From: Conus ventricosus
Lineage: Eukaryota > Mollusca > Gastropoda > Neogastropoda > Conidae
Direction of reading: 5' to 3'
Length of the DNA: 64,000 nt
Assembly (NCBI GenBank): GCA_018398815.1
Contig: CM031601.1
Coordinates: 20,834,466-20,898,465 of the forward strand
The notes below the pieces were generated by a model. The model was not told where the DNA came from and did no database searches. It was given only the letters and a program-made list of their open reading frames with translations. The translations under genes were made by a program, and so were the position numbers. How positions within the stretch are numbered: position 1 is the first letter of the stretch; every line of letters starts with the position of its first letter. Below, one piece after another: positions 11,301 through 24,599 of this stretch.

Positions 11301-14300
11301 TTTGTTTGACAGGGAACGGTGGGTTCAAATCCAATTGATGGTGTGTCCGACTTAGAACACTCTGTTCAAAGACTTGTGTTGTTGGTGTGTGTGACACAGA
11401 ATGTATTCAAGGCAACGACCCCACAGCAGATCACCAAACTCGCTCTGGGAGGACAGGCAGGGGCCATCAAGGATCGCATCTTTGTCAGCACGGGGGCTGA
11501 GGTTCGAGCCTACACCAAGAAGGGGAAGAACTTCCTCAACTTCAACACCAATATGTCGGAACCCATCCGCACCATGTGAGTAGAGATTCAGCGTGAGGAG
11601 ATCTGTGTTTGCAGTCCTTTCTTTTCGTCTGTTTTTGTTCCATTGTGCTGCTTTTTTTTTTTTTTCTAATCTGCTCCTTAGTGTCACTTACCACACTGCA
11701 TTACATGAACTGAAATCCTGAACGACATATACTACATGACTTGCATTGCTTGCTTAGACACATTGTAAAGGAAGAGAGAGGTCTTAAACTTCAGAAAGGT
11801 GCTTTAATCCCCTCTCTGAAGGATCTTATGTCTGGTCTAGAACATTGAATGGTTTTTACATTGATTTTTTTTTTTGCAAACATTTTATGCAATTTTTCTC
11901 CTTGATAATGGTAGCAAGTTGATTGATCAGTGATGATGGCTCTACAGTTGAATTGATCAATCAGAGGCATGCAGAGTGCTAGGACAGGAATATAACAACC
12001 AGTCATGTTGTCATGATGATAGTGTTTCATCAGCTGACGTAAGCGATTTTTCCCAACTTCAAACCAGCAGAATTTTCATTGACATTTTGCAGCAAGTGGT
12101 TAGATATTTCTTTATGAACTGTGAAACAAACTGTGCTCAAGAACATACTTTGTTGCGACCATGTGATGATTTCACACACTTGTAATTAGCATCTGTTCAT
12201 TTCTGTGGATGTAACTGTTATATGATCATGTGTGCAACTAACTGCTTGCAGATTATGTGTAACAAATATCTGTCACTCGGGGTGACTGTGGCTGTGCTGT
12301 CTGATAATTGTGTTGGTAGCAAAGTGATTCCAGCAGACACTTTAACAAAGATTGTGAGAATTTCATGAGTTTGATTGTTTTTCTTTACACCACAGTTTAC
12401 TGATCTGTGTGAAAATGATTGTGCTAGTCCAAAATAAAACAGAAATGTGGTAGGTCATGTACCTCCAACCAGCTGTGTTGGCCACTTTGTGTACAATCAC
12501 AATGTATATGTTGGCCACTTTGTGTACAATCACAACGGATGTGTTGGCCACTTTATGTACAATCACAATGGATGTGTTGGCCAATTTTCACAATGTATGT
12601 GTTGGCCACTTTGTGTACAATCACAATGTATGTGTTGGTCACTTTGCATACAATCACAATGTTTGTGTTGGCCACTTTGCGTACAATCGCAATGTGTGTG
12701 TTGGCCACTTTGCGTACAATCACAATGTATGTGTTGGCCACTTTGTGTACAGTCATAATGTATGTGTTGGCCACTTTTGTACATATAAGTAGTGTTGGCA
12801 CTTTGTGTAAGTGCATGTGTGTTGGCCACTTTGTGTACAATCACAATGTTTGTGTTGGCCACTTTGTGTACAATCACCGTGTATGTGTTGGCCACTTTGT
12901 GTACAATCACAATGTATGTGTTGGCCACTTTGTGTACAACCACAATGTATGTGTTGGCCACTTTTGTGTACAGTCACATTGTATGTGTTGACCACTTTGT
13001 GTACGATCACAATGTATGTGTTGACCACTTTGTGTACAATCACAGTGTGTGTGTTGGGGACTTTGTGTACAATCACAGTGTATGAGTTGGCCATTTTGTG
13101 AACAATCACACTGTATGTGTTGGCCTCTTTGTGTACAATCATAATGTATGTGTTGGCCACTTTGTGAACAATCACACTGTATACGTTGGCCACTTTGTGT
13201 ACAATCACACTGAATGTGTTGGCCACTTAGTTCATAACCACCATATGTGTGTGTGCTATTTTATGCACAATAGCTGTATACATGTTAGCAACTTTATCAG
13301 TTCATGCACAACAACGTCATAGTGTTTTTTCCCTCTGAAAACAACAGCAAATCCACTGTGTGTATGTTCAGCGCGGTTGAAGGGTCAGAGCTGTTTGTGT
13401 GTGGCCACTTTGTGTACAACCACTACCACGACTGCAAGGACACCCACTACATGCTGAGCGGAGACAAGATCAACGACGTGCTGTGTCTGCCCACCGACCA
13501 GGTCAAGGACCTCACTCCCATCCTGGCCTGTCAGGACCGCGTGTGCGCGTGCTGCAGGTAGCCATGTGGTTGGTACATGTAGATTGTTGATCGGGAATCC
13601 TGTGATAGGACGGAGTTGATACGATTCTGCTGCTTACCTCGCAATGTACAGTTGTGGAAGAAAGGAGTCCACAGTGTAAAGGTGTGGGAGCTGACGTCCA
13701 AAGAAATGCGCAGATACCCCTGACAGTCACATGAACACACTTACGCTGCTGACGGCCAAATAAGCTCACGGTTGCTGCAGGCCGCCATATTAATACACAG
13801 ATGCTGCTGACGGCCATTTTTGGAGTATTGATTTGTGCATTCTTATGTCTGTTGTTTGTGATGTCCGAAGAAGATACAGTTGTTGGGATTCTCATCCGTT
13901 TTGTATCGTGTGCAAAATAAACGCTGCTTCGCACCATGTTTCGTGTGTTGTTGTTTGTCTTTTGGTTTGTTGTCATTAAGACTTCAGTCTGGTCCAGTCT
14001 TATTACACTCGGTGACATAACGTTGTTGTTGTTGTTGACACAGGCTTCAGAACTGCTGTATGAAGTGGAAGTGCCAGGACCCCCTCTGTGCTTACAGCTG
14101 GCTCAGAACAATGGAGGTGAGTCGTTCAGTAAGGTTCATGCACGGTTCCACCCCACACTTGTCTGCAGAGGAATATTTAGTTGAAGACAAGGGCAATAAC
14201 TTCTGACCGCCTACCAGTCGCAGAGCAAAGACGAGAGGGAAGGGATGGAAATGGCCACAGTTTGTTTAGATAGCGCACGCCTGCCAACACCTGTCAGCTT

Positions 14301-15056
14301 CCTTGCCTAACCTCCACAAGCTTTCCTCCCTACGCGTAATGTGATACTAGCTGTCTGGCTGATAGTGCACTGGAAATAGGGTGCTGTGTTTCTTCATTAA
14401 TACTTTATGCCAGAATGCAGCGAGCTGTGGTCGATTGATGTCACTGGATTGCGGGGTCTTTGACTGACAGAATGATACCAAACACCAATGGGTCTTCTTT
14501 CATACGCATTGCTGGCAAGCACCACAAAGATTTGCCCAACAAAAAAACGATTGAAACAGACAAACGAACACACAACAAATGAAATGAAAGTTCAACTCAG
14601 TGGAGAGCATGCGTCGTCCTTTCAATCACGCTCAAACTCAGACATATTGGACATGCATGTCTTTCCTTTAAAACTGACAGAAAATTATTCCACTTACTCC
14701 TACCTGACAGCTGTATGGGGCCCAAATAAACAGTCACTGTCGGAACTGGTCAGCTTCACTGGGAACACGGCGGCGGTTTCCCTACCATGGCCTAGGCATG
14801 TTTTGCTTGTTTATCTGTGTGCTCTACGTGCTTGTGAAGCATGCCGATACTGATTCTGTCACAGCCACACCATGCTTTTAGTAAAACAATATTTTAGCAT
14901 GCTACACATGCAGATGTCAGTTATAAACAATGAAATGCTTCCTACCTGACCTTGTACTTTTGCCCGTTCCAATCATTTGAAACTGATGTCACATGTACAC
15001 ACACCAATGCAAAATGTTGCCACATTTCCATCTTCATGGTGAGCCTACTCACGACT

Positions 15057-15106
<50 letters not shown>

Positions 15107-15119
15107 AGAGAGAGAGCAG

Positions 15120-15172
<53 letters not shown>

Positions 15173-15536
15173 ACACACGACACACACACACACACATATT
15201 GACAGAAACCCATACACCAACAACAGCGGTATATAAACAGACGGATTTGCCTTCTTCATCACCAGAAATATCAAGACTGAAATACTGCAACAAATTATTG
15301 GAGAAGTTGACACAAAGTCTAGCATTTAATCCTTTTATCTTTTCTCTGTCTGAGCACACGATCGCCGCACACATGGCACAACAAATCTACACGTCTTTTG
15401 GGTTCACTGAAGTTGTGATCAAACGCCTCCACCATTGTTGGCGCTACAAACACGCATACACGTACAAAAGCAACAAGACTTGTCAATGTAGGGTCGGTCA
15501 CACACATGCGCGCGTGCGCGCACACAAGCGCGCGCG

Positions 15537-15611
<75 letters not shown>

Positions 15612-15753
15612 GAGAGTAAGAGAGAGAGAGAGAGAGATTACAGCTTACTCTATCATTAAAACACACTTGGGTACTAACTTGCACACTCTTACTTTTATGA
15701 TATGCAGAGGAGAGAGAGAGAGAGAGCAACAACAACAACACACACGCACGCAC

Positions 15754-15825
<72 letters not shown>

Positions 15826-18800
15826 AGCGCTTGGTGTAGTGTACAAGTCTCAGCACTGCACCACACAGACCCGGGCTGCCTGACAAGTCACTCTCCGCCG
15901 GCAACTGATGAACAACACCCACGAAAAAAACAACAACACACACACAAAAAAACTTCAGAACGCGGTATGAACCGAAGTTATTTCAAACGGCACAAAGAAG
16001 AATCACAACACACAAATCACTCGGAGTTAATTATATCCAGTTATGGAGTGCGCAAGATTAATAATGCATTAACCACAAGAGAATCTTCACCACAAAAATT
16101 CAGTACTCAGTCTGCAGCTGATAAACATGTGTGTAGTGTACGCACGATGCCAGCGCTTACCAAAGCGTTGAAGGTCAGCGCCGGGGTTCAACGCCGGGGC
16201 AGGACAAAACTAAACAGACCGATTTTCATCTAGGCCCGACTGCCGTGACCCAGTTCTGAGGAATTTTACTGTCATAATGGTCAATACTCGGATCCCTTGA
16301 TGTACCAAGACCAACAGAATACGACACAGAACTCGCTGTTCAGAAGAGATCATTCTTACCATTTCTTTTCATTTCATCTTGTGGTCTTAGCTTGTATTTG
16401 AAATTAAGGAGTGAAAAGGAAAAACAGTTGATTTTTTCAGCTTTTTAAAAAGGGAACAGAAATCATCAAAGTGAAGCAGGAAACTGTGCCACAAGCAGTT
16501 TTCGTTAGGAGATGTGAACACATGATTTTCTCAGCTTGCAAACAAGAGTTACCTTTCTTGTTTGAAGAGAGGAAACATTCTTAAAAGGAAATTGAAGCAA
16601 CTCAAGATGCTGTGCTTCATTTTTCTTACAGGAATGTACGTAAGTACATCTCGGACAATTTATGTAGACTGTAGGAATGACTCGGTGACCAGAATGGGGC
16701 GAGTGGCATTGATGTTCTGAAATTTCACAAAGCAGATGTGTGGACCACAGTAGTCGGGGTCAGAGTCATCCACAACTCTCGGACAGACACTTGTAAATCA
16801 GACTACAACCCTACTTGAGGTTTACACGAAGTTTTGTGTGATACAGACTTACCGGGTATTTTTTGCAAAAAATTTTTCCAACCAGAACACCACTTTGTCT
16901 AGAGCTCTAGAAAATTCATTAATTTTGGTAGTATATGACATTTTACATTAAAACGCTGCAGGAGTTTATGGAATAACTGACTCACTCAACAAAGACAGCT
17001 GCATCATCTGTCAGAATACTGATAGTGAGTTAACTCTTCTTCTTCTTCTTCCTAAAATACTGGTTCACTCAAAAACGAGTAGGTGACTTAGTATAGGCAG
17101 CTTTTGACAGTCGAAATATGAGTTAAGTATTTAACACAGCAAAGACTACTTTAAACTGTTCAAACATTTATAATGTTAGGGCTCATGCTTTTTGAGAAAG
17201 TTTGGGAAAACTGAAGGACCCTTTTTGTAGTTGTCAAGGTGAAAGAGAAAAGATACTGAGTTAGGAAAGGGGGACAATCAAGATTTGATGGTAGGGAATC
17301 AAAAGGTACTAAAATCACCTTAAAAAAAGTAAAATAAAGTTTGAGCCTGTCAAAGTATGTTCAGTTCAAAGATACATGATATAACATGGAATTTTAAGTA
17401 TATTGCTACATAATCAATTTTGTTATAAAAGTATGGATTTTTTCACATCTCAGTTGGTTAGTTTTCCAGAGATTTAGAGTTGAAATATAGTTCCCAGTGA
17501 GTTCATTTAATCATAATTATATGACAGTAGCTGTGTGATCTTTTTGCCGCATCATGAACTACTTTTTTAAGATGATAGAGTTTGTATAAAGTATCCATTC
17601 CTTTCCAGCAACAAGCTGAAACTGTCCAGGCAGGAGAGGCTGCCCCAGCTGTAAACCTGGAAGAGTTGAAAGAGTTAGCATGCATGTTTCGCTTTGTTTC
17701 CTTCTTAACTGTTGACACATTGATATATCTCTCTCTCTCTTTCTGTTGTGACCTTTGATGCAGTAACATGGACTTTCTGTTCCCAAAGATTGTTGACATA
17801 TCAAAAGTATTTTCACTTTGTTCTCACCTGTTGACATGTGCTTGGTTTTGATGACAGGGGAGGAAGGCAATGAAGTGATGTATGGAACTTCGGATGGCAG
17901 AGTGGGACTTGTGCAAATTGGGAAGTGAGTCTTATGTTTTTTTTTAGCTTTTCCTGTCTCTCCCTCCACATTTTCTGATTGTGTCTTTTCTCTGATGAAG
18001 ATCAAGAACGGAGTGTATCATGGTTGAATTTTTTTGTTTTTTATTTCCTTATGATTTTATCTTCATTGTGGCAGGGCATAAGCCTCATGCATGAGTGACC
18101 ACATGGGCATGTTTCTGTGTCACAGGTTGGGGCCTAGTCATAAGTGGGAAATGCCCAATGAAAAGCGGAATGGAGGTAGGTGGACTTGTGACATTGTCTG
18201 TTTAAGAGAAGGCAACTGTGGACACTGTTAATGCTACAGCATGGGATATTTGTCATTAACAGCGAAATGTCATGAAATACAATACCTTCTGTTGGTAAAT
18301 GCAACAGAGCGAAAGTGACAGCGCACTAAACATTAGAACGTAAGTAAACCCAGACGCCCTTTATCAAACTCAAAAAAGCTGAAACAGCAAGCGAATGTCC
18401 ATCGGTAATGAAACGCATAGGCAATGCATGGTGTGTGAGGCTTTGAAAAAAAAAGGAAAACAGTGTCTTGTGTTATTGAAGACTAATGCAATTTTACTGA
18501 AAAGAAGTCAGAACACAAATCAGCAGCCAAAACAAGGTGCAAAGTAATGCTTATTTAATACACAGTATCAAAGATAGTGATTTTTTTGTAATAACTATGT
18601 CTTCTTCAGATAGAATAGACATTGGAAAATGCACATGACCTGAGTGACTTTATAGTATATTGCATGATTTCTGTCATTACTGATGATCAGTCTGGTACTG
18701 CAGGGTGTTCTTGTGATCTTTTCAGGTGTGATGTGCATAGACAACTTCGACATCACATCGGACGGCACGCTGGACCTGGTCTTAGGGCGGGATGATGGTC

Positions 18801-20546
18801 TGGTGGAGATCTACAGCTTTGACGAGGCAGATGAGCCCGTCTTTCGCTTTGGCCATGTAGGTCACCTCAGTTCCCAGCCTCCTCTTTGTGTTTGATATTG
18901 AGGATCCTCGTTTTGTATGCTTGTTTACATTTTGATTACATCTTTTTTGTTTTATTTGTATTGTAACTTATTTGTTTTTATTTTCATTAATTTGTTTATT
19001 TTTGGGGAGGGGGAGATAACAAGGAAGGGAACGCTGATGATGTGGAAAGAAACGAGGGCATCCAGAGGGAGAAAGGGTCTGGTGATGTGTTTTGGGTCAG
19101 CATTTATTTACTTGGCATCAACAGTCAAATGGTTAGAGCATTTGCTTGTGGAGCTGGTAGTTGTGAGTTTGAACCTCATAGGGTTGCATAGTTTTTCAAA
19201 CTTGAAAACCCTCACTGTTCACACAGCAGTGAAGGGGTGTCTGACTGCTTAATATGTAGGTATCGAATGGCAGTTCAGAGTTTGATAATTCAACGTATAA
19301 TTGATGTAATAAGTAATGAGTAAATAATGAACAAACTAATGAATAAAATGAATCACCGAGTGCAATCACCTGAACAAGAGCTGCTAGACCTTGACACAGT
19401 CCTGCTATACCTCTGCTTAGTAGATGGACATTGTATAGCTTGTTTTTATTTGTTTGTATGTCTTTTGACTTGTTTCTAGAAACGCTTTAGTCTGTTTCAT
19501 TATCTGTCATCACATCCAAGCCAGTTCAAGCTATGCATTAGGTTAGTCGCTTTTTTTTTTTTTCCCATCCAGATTCTTTTCATCGTTCTGTTCTATAAAG
19601 TGTTTCAGTAGATGTAGTCTGGCCTCCTCATTCGTCATGTGAATCATGGTCCCATTGGTGGCTATGCTATTTAGGGGGATATTTGTATCATTTTTATTCT
19701 AAATAATGGTGAAACTGCCAAAACTGTCTTGTTTCATAATTACTTGACTCAGACACACATTGTAAGGCTTGTTTTTATTTATGTTTGTGTTTTTTGACTT
19801 GTTTCTGGTAATGCTGCAGTTGGTTTCAGTCATCTGTTACATCACATCTAGGCTAGTTCAAGCTGTGCATTTGGTTAGTTTCATTTTTTTTTCTCATCCC
19901 AATTTTTTTCATCACTGTTCTACAAAGTTGTTTCGACAGACGCAGTCCTGCATCCTCATTCGTCATGTGATTCACGGTCCCATTGGTGTCTAGGATATTT
20001 AGAGGGGTATTTGTATCATTTTGATTCTAAATGATGGTGAAACTGCCCAAACTTTGCTGTTTCATGATTACTCGACTCATAAAATCATTCCCATCTGGTT
20101 TCTTTTTGTTTGTAGATGTTAACGCTACAGACGCTTGTGTCTTGAATAAGTAGCATTTGTATCTGTGTCTTCATTACGGAGAAGTGGCAATGTGTTGAAG
20201 ATTCAAGCGTACGCATATTGTTTCTGTTTGGTGTGTTGTCAGACCTGTTCAGAGAGTGTGACAACAGTGCAAGGGGGAGTGGTGTCCACGCCAGGTTTTG
20301 AGGAAATCGTCTGCTGCACCTACGCTGGTATGCTGTTGTTGGATAGGTCATTGTGAGGCATGCAGCTCAGGGCACGTTTCTGTTGGGAGTGCTGTTGTTG
20401 TTGCTGTTGTTGTGATACCACCCCACCACCTGGGCCAGCCTGTCCCTTCTTCAACCCTTCCATCCCCACCTCTTGAAAAGACAAGAATATTATTAATAGA
20501 TTACCCCCCCAAAAAAACACACCAACAAACCAACAAACACACGAAG

Positions 20547-20581
<35 letters not shown>

Positions 20582-21074
20582 ACACACACACACACACATA
20601 CACACTTGTACTTGCAATTAACCACATATCATAACTCCCAACCAACACCAGCATGTCAGTTGATGTAATTCTTCCTTTTAAATGTGTTATGAAATGTCAG
20701 TTGATGTTTTTCACCCTTTTTATGTGCTTGTCATGAAACGTCGATTAATGTCATTCATCCCTGTTTATGGGTGTGTCATGAAACGTCAGTGGATGTCATT
20801 CACCTGCCTGCTGTGAGTGATTTCTCCAATGTTTTTTTAATCCGATTTTAGAAACAATCTTTTCCAATTTTTTTGTAATTCAGAAAAGAGAAGCAAAAAT
20901 TTAGAGGGGAAATGAAAAAAAAAAAATCACAACAAAACAGCATCAGTTTTAAGCTGTCATGCGGGAAAGTTAAAAAAAAAAAACCCACAGATAAGAGGAA
21001 ACAAAGGGTCTGTCTGTCACTCTGTGTCTCCTTTCTGTCTGTTTGTCTCTCTCACTCTTTCTCTCTCTCTCTCT

Positions 21075-21121
<47 letters not shown>

Positions 21122-21137
21122 ACACACACACACACAG

Positions 21138-21213
<76 letters not shown>

Positions 21214-23827
21214 CTCCATTCCTCTCTTCCCTTCACTCCACTCTCACCCCCCAGGATAACTAAGCTGGTTTCTGAATGTTGCTAGCTATGCCCCGTGCTA
21301 TGTGGGTGTCATAAAATGTCAGCTGACATCATTAATCCAGAGTTTGTTCCATATTTGCCAGCACTTTGTGCTCTCACCTTTTGTTTTGTGGTCATTTTGT
21401 TTTGCAGGAAAATTGTTCTCATCTTTTGTTCTGTACTCGCCTTGTTTTACTATGAGACTTTTCTCACCTTTTTTGTGGTCACCTTGTTTTCCAAGGAAAA
21501 ATTTTCTCACCTTTTTTTGTCCTCACCTTGTTTTGCAGTGAAACTGTTCTCACCTTTTGTTTTGTGCTCACCTTGTTTTGCAGTGAAACTGTTCTCACCT
21601 TTTGTTTTGTGCTCACCTTGTTTTGCAGTGAAACTGTTCTCACCTTTTGTTTTGTGCTAGTCTTTTTTTTTTTTTTTTTTTTGCAGTGAAAACTGTTCTC
21701 ACCCTTCATTCTGTACTTGTCTTATTTTGCAGTGAGACTGTTCTTACCTTTTGTGCTCACCTTGTCTTGCAGTGAAACTATTCTCACTTTTCGTTCTATT
21801 CTCACCTTGTCTTGCTGGGAAACTGTTCTCATCTTTCGTTCTATTCTCATGTAGTTTTGCAGAAAAAAAAACAAAACTGTTCTCACCTTTCATTCTGAGT
21901 TTACCTTGTTTTTTCAGGAAAACTGTATTTCATCTTTTGTTTTGCTTCTAACCAGTCACAATGTTTTGCAGGGAGTCTGCTCTCACCTTTTATCCTGTGT
22001 ACACTTTGTTTTTCAGGAAAACTGCATTTCATCTTTTGTTTTGCTTCTAACCAATCACCTTGTTTTGCAGGGAAACTATTCTCGCTGTTGCCTGACCGAT
22101 GGTTTCAGGCACAGGAGAAGAACAAATATGGGTTCTCTAAACTGGGTGTGCAGAGAATTCGTGCCCTCAGGTACCACCCAGATTCAGGGGGGCTCACTCT
22201 GCATGATGGGCATGGGCCCAGGGTATATTTCGGTACACCTGGGGGCTTTAAAGATGCTGGCTTGATAATGATGACTTCAGCATGCACACTTGTATCTTGC
22301 ATGGTGGTGTAGTGGGTGTAGAAGGTAGATGATTGCATGTGCCTGAGGTGCACAGACAGTGGGAGGGAAAACAGTGGCAGAATAGATATTTGGGTGTCTG
22401 GAGAAGGAAAGGAGAACAATCAGTCTCTTGTTGGCAAGTGAAGACAAGAAATCATCGTCCACTAAACTAGAATGTGCTCACATGCACACACATACAAATG
22501 CATGACTGCACAAACACACACACACACACACATGCACACATTCCTATACCCATACGTCTCTCTTTGTGACCACTAGCTGGTGTTTTGACAGGAGAACAAG
22601 ATTTCATTGACAGCATGTTTTCCGTGGTGTTGCCTGGGAAGGCCCTGCATACTAACGTGTCATCGCCATACACTAACACAAGCCATACTTTGAGGTTGGA
22701 AAATGGACCAATTTTATGTCACCATCTTTTGGGCCATGGTCGCTGGTTGGAAAAATACACCAATATTTCATCATTGTCCTTTGACAGCTGTAGTTGGTGG
22801 TTGGACAGTGCGCATATTTTATAACTGTCTCTTCATGTCTGTGTATATTGGGGTTGAAAAATAGAGCAGTATCTTATCACTTTCTGTTAACTGGAAATTA
22901 AGATTGGAAAGTAGATTGATATTTCATGACTGTCTCTTACATTGGTCAGTCACAATGGGCAGTAGACAGCAGGGAGTCTTTGTTCACAGGAGGAAGATAA
23001 GGTGAGGATTTCCCACACAGAAAAGGTTGATCTTTGGGAGGGCTTGCACAGGTTGATCATTATTAGAAATTCAGTCATGTGTTGTGAAGAGTGAAATGTG
23101 CTGCAGTCATTGTGTGAAACATGCTATGAGAATAGGAAGAGAAACAAAAAAACAACAACATACAATTACACTGCAATCAGCGCACAAGTTTTGGGGAATA
23201 GGAAAAAAAAAGTGCCTAGTTATGCTGCAATTATTATCCAAGTATGGTAATTAGAATAGAAAAAAAATGTGCACAAATAGGCTGCGACCATTTTGAAGGC
23301 CATGGGATTAGAGCCAAAGAAAAAGCACTGAAATATGCTGCAACCATATGCAAGACATAGAAGTTGGAACTTGTGAAACAAAAGCACACCAGTATGCAGT
23401 AACGCCTACGCAAGCCCTTGGGATTAGAACAGAAAAAAAGCACACAAATATGCTGTGACCTTCATGCAAGCCATGGTGATCAGAACAGAAAAATGCAGAA
23501 ACTATGCGGAAAAATGCACTATGAAATTTGAAGGGGAAAACAGGAAAATGAAAAACATGCTTTTGCTTCGCATTGATGTCATCAGTGACCGTGAAAGAAT
23601 GTAAAGGGATAGCAGTTCAGACTCTGTGACTCCCTCCTGCTGGCTTTTGAAAGCTTTGGTTTGGTTGGCTAGCTTTAGCCAGTCTAGCTGCATGATGTTT
23701 TGTCATTTACAAACAAAGTAAACCATCATGGCCCCTAGATGCCAACCACATTTTTTTTGGGTCTCATATCCCTGAGAAACACACACCACACACTCACAAC
23801 ACACACACACACACACACACACACAAC

Positions 23828-23882
<55 letters not shown>

Positions 23883-23916
23883 CACACACAACACACGCAC
23901 ACACGCCACCACACAT

Positions 23917-23971
<55 letters not shown>

Positions 23972-24410
23972 CACACACACTGCAAAACGCATCTGCAGCC
24001 AGAGATAGAAAAAGTGTTGCGTCTGTAGCCAGAGGGATTGATAAGAGTGGCTTGTCTTTCGCCATATATCTGCTATTGATATAGTGCATCGTGCAGCGTC
24101 TGTGTGGTTCCACAAAGTTTTTCTTTTTTTTTCTTATTTTGTTATTACGATTTCTACACTGTGAGAGCATGTTACTGCTCTGTTTGAGTTTTATGTGAAG
24201 AAAAAGTTTTTGATGTGCAAACTTCAGAGGGTGTATGTGCACATGGAAACAAATGCATCAATAGGCAGTGAAGCAGACAAAGACCCAGACACCCCCACAT
24301 ACAGCATAACACTCGGTCACACACGCTTACAGACACACCCACACATATATAGACTTGTATGCATGCATGCACACACGCACGCACGCACGCACTCATGCAC
24401 GCATGCACAT

Positions 24411-24487
<77 letters not shown>

Positions 24488-24529
24488 CTGACTGAAACCA
24501 ATTTATTTTCAGATTAACTCATGGTTGTA

Positions 24530-24599
<70 letters not shown>

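Noticed and set aside
12447..13262. CRISPR-like array
   Set aside because: Repeats are contiguous without unique spacers, and the genome is animal.
15199..16233. 344-codon plus-strand ORF
   Set aside because: Mostly His-Thr and Arg-Glu runs from (CA)n and (GA)n microsatellites in intron 6.
22071..22170. Extra BBS7 exon between exons 10 and 11
   Set aside because: Exon 10 joins exon 11 directly to give the conserved TY-GWV-GLT sequence, and a 100-bp insert would break the frame. Kept only as a low-interest finding.
23739..24501. Thr-His and Val-Cys rich ORFs on both strands
   Set aside because: Direct translations of (CA)n and (TG)n tracts.
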